DNA from: Nematopogon swammerdamellus
Lineage: Eukaryota; Arthropoda; Insecta; Lepidoptera; Adelidae
Length of the DNA: 64,000 nucleotides
Direction of reading: 5' to 3'
NCBI GenBank assembly: GCA_946902875.1
Contig: OX336353.1
Coordinates: 19,047,151 to 19,111,150 of the forward strand
Shown: in pieces, positions 62,001 through 64,000 of the stretch
How positions within the stretch are numbered: position 1 is the first letter of the stretch
How the letters are laid out: every line of letters begins with the position of its first letter
The notes under the pieces: generated by a model
What the model was told of the DNA's origin: nothing
The model's database searches: none
What the model saw: only the letters and a program-made list of their open reading frames with translations
Translations under genes and position numbers: made by a program

Positions 62001-62469
62001 CAACAAACAGGAAAAAATTGTCAGTATGGAGTAGGACTTTTCTTCGACTTTTTACGTAAAATGCATCTCAACTCAGTACAAACAAATGTACTCAATAGGT
62101 CCGGAATATAATGAAAAAGAGAAAAAACATCACTTACCGGTCCATTCTTCTGTATTTGGTGAACAAACTCAACGAACATTCACTACACCGACCCACAACA
62201 CAACACCCACAACAATGACGACAGATATGATATTTTTTTCCTACTCTGTCGGCTCGTTGTTGTCTTCGGTAATGATAGTGTTGGTAGATCAATTTTGTCA
62301 ACTTTATAGTATGTCTCTTTGTACTAATACTATAATAGTAGATTGTGTAGGGAAAAATTATTTTTCGGCCCATGCAGCGGTTTGGAGCGGTGGCGGGTTA
62401 ATATTGACCGCTCCATAGATGACGGTATAAATGCTCGGCGGGCAATATTGCCCGCTCCAGTGATGAAGG
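62001..62469. other. Unclassified DNA with a GC palindrome
   Basis: 62438-62455 is an 18-bp perfect palindrome GCGGGCAATATTGCCCGC, next to GGAGCGGTGGCGGGTTAATA and GACCGCTCC. The 110-codon plus frame at 62086 shows no motif and is not called. Confidence 0.35.
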
Positions 62470-62726
62470 GTATGCTTCCTACTCTTTTCAGTAGATAGAT
62501 GGCGCGCATACACTTTTTAGTTTCTTCTATGGCGACGCGGTGAAATTTTTACATTTTCTTATTTTTATTATTTGTTATATGGGCCATAATAACACATATT
62601 CTGTGAACATTTTACCTATTACGGTTCAAGAGATACAGCCCTCGGACAGACAGAAAGACAGACAGACAGACAGGTGGCGTAGGCTTAGTAATGGGGTCCC
62701 GTACGACGGATACGGAACCCTAAAAA
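62470..62726 (-). repeat. GGGTTCCGTA repeat, 5' two thirds
   Basis: CAGTAGATAGATGGCGCGCA, TACACTTTTTAGTTTCTTCT, GGGCCATAATAACACATATT, ACGGTTCAAGAGATACAGCC, a GACA tract and ACGACGGATACGGAACCCTA. Confidence 0.85.
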
Positions 62727-63035
62727 TTTATGTTCTGGTGTCAAAGTGGAATAAAAAACTAGTTGAAATAAATACTCTAACATTATGCAAGAAAACTTAC
62801 TACCCCTGCCGATAGTTTTCCACGTAAGTCTTAAGAACAGCCAAATCCGGTCGCTCACTGGATGGCGCACTCTCAGTATTACTGTAAGGCCAATTTGAAT
62901 TTAGCAGAGGATAAACTGCCGAGACACACTAATCTGTTGCGTGCGACACGTACTCATATGTAGGCACGTGAATATTTTGATTGTATTTCGATTTGGTAGG
63001 TGATCTCGAGTCTGGGGTTTTTCGTTGTTCTTTTT

Positions 63036-63358
63036 AATGTAAACCAACATGTGCCGAGAGACCAGTGGCGCCGTCGACAGAGCCAAAATCACCTCTCCTC
63101 GCGAAACGACCTTAGGTGAGGCAGCATGCCAGCAGATTTGTAGACTGTTGCTCGGCTGTCTAGCGTGCCTGTTAATAATACGACGTTTGAGGACACCCAG
63201 GTTTTAACCTGGGTGTCGTTGTGCGTGTGCGTTTCCCGATACCTTTAGGATTCGGGAAACGCACAAGCCGGAAGACGGAGCGGTGCGACAAGGAAACGAT
63301 TTTGAGAACCGATGTGTTCTCAGAAGCCCAAAGCCCAATGTCAACAACAAATGGGTGC
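63036..63358 (-). mobile_element. LINE 3' end (TTACAT-tail family), rearranged copy
   Basis: Reverse reading: TGCACCCATTTGTTGTTGAC, a frame with RTHRFSKSFPCRTAP equivalent to 14400-14470, then an internal inverted duplication (63192-63265), CTCAAACGTCGTATTATTAA, and the 3' UTR CGCGAGGAGAGGTGATTTTG ... CATGTTGGTTTACATT. Confidence 0.72.
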
Positions 63359-63542
63359 AGATAGTTTCAGACACAACCGATTAGGTGCTAAACCGCTAGC
63401 CCGGCGTGAATGCGAACTATTTCTCCGGGGAAAGGCAATTTATTTGCGATTTTAAGATACGACGATTGCAGAAATACGAACATGTAACGAAATCACGATA
63501 TTTAACGTTTCCGAGTCACCTCAATGCTATTTAAAGCCTTGG

Positions 63543-63773
63543 TTTCCTAGGATAGCGGTGCCGCTACTTGGTTCTCGTAATATAGCGGTGAAAAACGTCA
63601 CAATATCACATAAAAGTTACCTATGTAACCAAGAGCCGCTGGGAGAGAGTTGTTGGACACCGTAACGTCAAATGCCGCCACGCCATATTGTTTACATAGA
63701 CAACGTTTCAGTAACGCCATTCACCGCTACGTTACGTACGACCGACATGTAGCGGCACCGCTATCCTAGGAAA
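63543..63773. mobile_element. MITE with 25-bp perfect inverted ends
   Basis: TTTCCTAGGATAGCGGTGCC (start of the left arm, 63543-63567) is mirrored by GGCACCGCTATCCTAGGAAA (end of the right arm, 63749-63773). The arms contain the near-palindrome TAGCGGTGCCGCTA. The 231-bp element is non-coding. No clear target duplication, since the outermost bases are part of the inverted repeat. Confidence 0.75.
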
Positions 63774-63809
63774 GAGTAGCTTTACCCCGCCGCGCCGGCC
63801 ATGTGGACA

Positions 63810-64000
63810 TTTTTTTTTTATGGAAACTGACACGGTTGGCTACATCAACTACAACATCCGTGATGTCAGCCCATAACACCGGGTGAACTTGGTGCCACGT
63901 CAGTGCTTCCCTTCGGTCGTGCCGGCTACACTGAACTGGACGGAAAACACAAACTATTTACATAGCCGTTTTGACCGACCTTTCATTCAGTGCGGTGGTA
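63810..64000 (-). mobile_element. S1 SINE, cut by the right window edge
   Basis: T run (63810-63819), ATGGAAACTGACACGGTTGG, GGGTGAACTTGGTGCCACGT, GGCTACACTGAACTGGACGG and TTTCATTCAGTGCGGTGGTA to the last base. The ACTTGGTGCCACG variant groups it with the short-head copies at 12030, 29082 and 59024. Confidence 0.87.

Overview
The window reads as intergenic or intronic DNA of a lepidopteran insect (moth or butterfly). The evidence is the repeat content: interspersed repeats running from GGGTTCCGTA to CTTGGCCGGTTTTT, Helitron-like ends carrying GCGAGCGAAGCCGCGGGC before CTAGT, SINEs with a GTACCG head and a (TATG)n tail, and RTE-type LINE 3' ends closing with a VQQW-type terminus and a GAT or GTCA tail. 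Genus cannot be decided from this. No conserved host protein-coding gene, functional tRNA, rRNA or CRISPR array was found. All alignments were done by eye.

Most of the recognisable sequence is mobile DNA. S1 SINEs (about 17 copies or pieces) end in a poly-A tail; the best copies combine a GTACCG head, a tRNA-like A box, a 5S-rRNA-like segment, a tRNA-like B box and a long body. S2 SINEs (about 11 copies or pieces) share the GTACCG head with S1 but have another body, a strong internal hairpin and a (TATG)n tail. S3 SINEs have a Leu/Ser-type tRNA head and a TTACATAAAA tail. At least four LINE lineages are present as 3' fragments, and two of them share 3' ends with S2 and S3, suggesting SINE-LINE partnerships. 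The GGGTTCCGTA repeat has about 12 copies, several disrupted by later insertions. Non-autonomous DNA elements include a hAT-like element with a perfect 8-bp target duplication (53991-54431), four other MITEs, and a 3.5-kb element with 475-bp terminal inverted repeats (38385-41890) that encloses an unidentified 106-codon reading frame.

Layout: 1-5500 old repeats and apparently unique DNA; 5506-8085 a Helitron-like, foldback-like element with 68-bp arrays in opposite orientation around a reverse-transcriptase-associated C-terminal fragment; 8550-14000 SINE clusters between AT-rich stretches; 14190-14234 a candidate non-coding exon with good splice sites; 14374-17800 LINE, SINE and Helitron pieces; 17800-21000 mostly unique DNA with a candidate signal-peptide first exon at 19296-19433; 21089-27720 dense nested SINE, LINE and MITE sequence; 28185-28735 a pyrimidine-rich simple-sequence tract; 29000-38110 more SINEs and GGGTTCCGTA repeats; 38385-41890 the long-TIR element; 41900-45800 AT-rich DNA; 45800-64000 a dense nested repeat zone.

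The most unusual items are the chimeric tRNA/5S SINE head, the long-TIR element with its unknown ORF, the foldback array element with a captured coding fragment, a 5'-inverted (twin-primed) RTE insertion with intact target duplication, and several long perfect palindromes.
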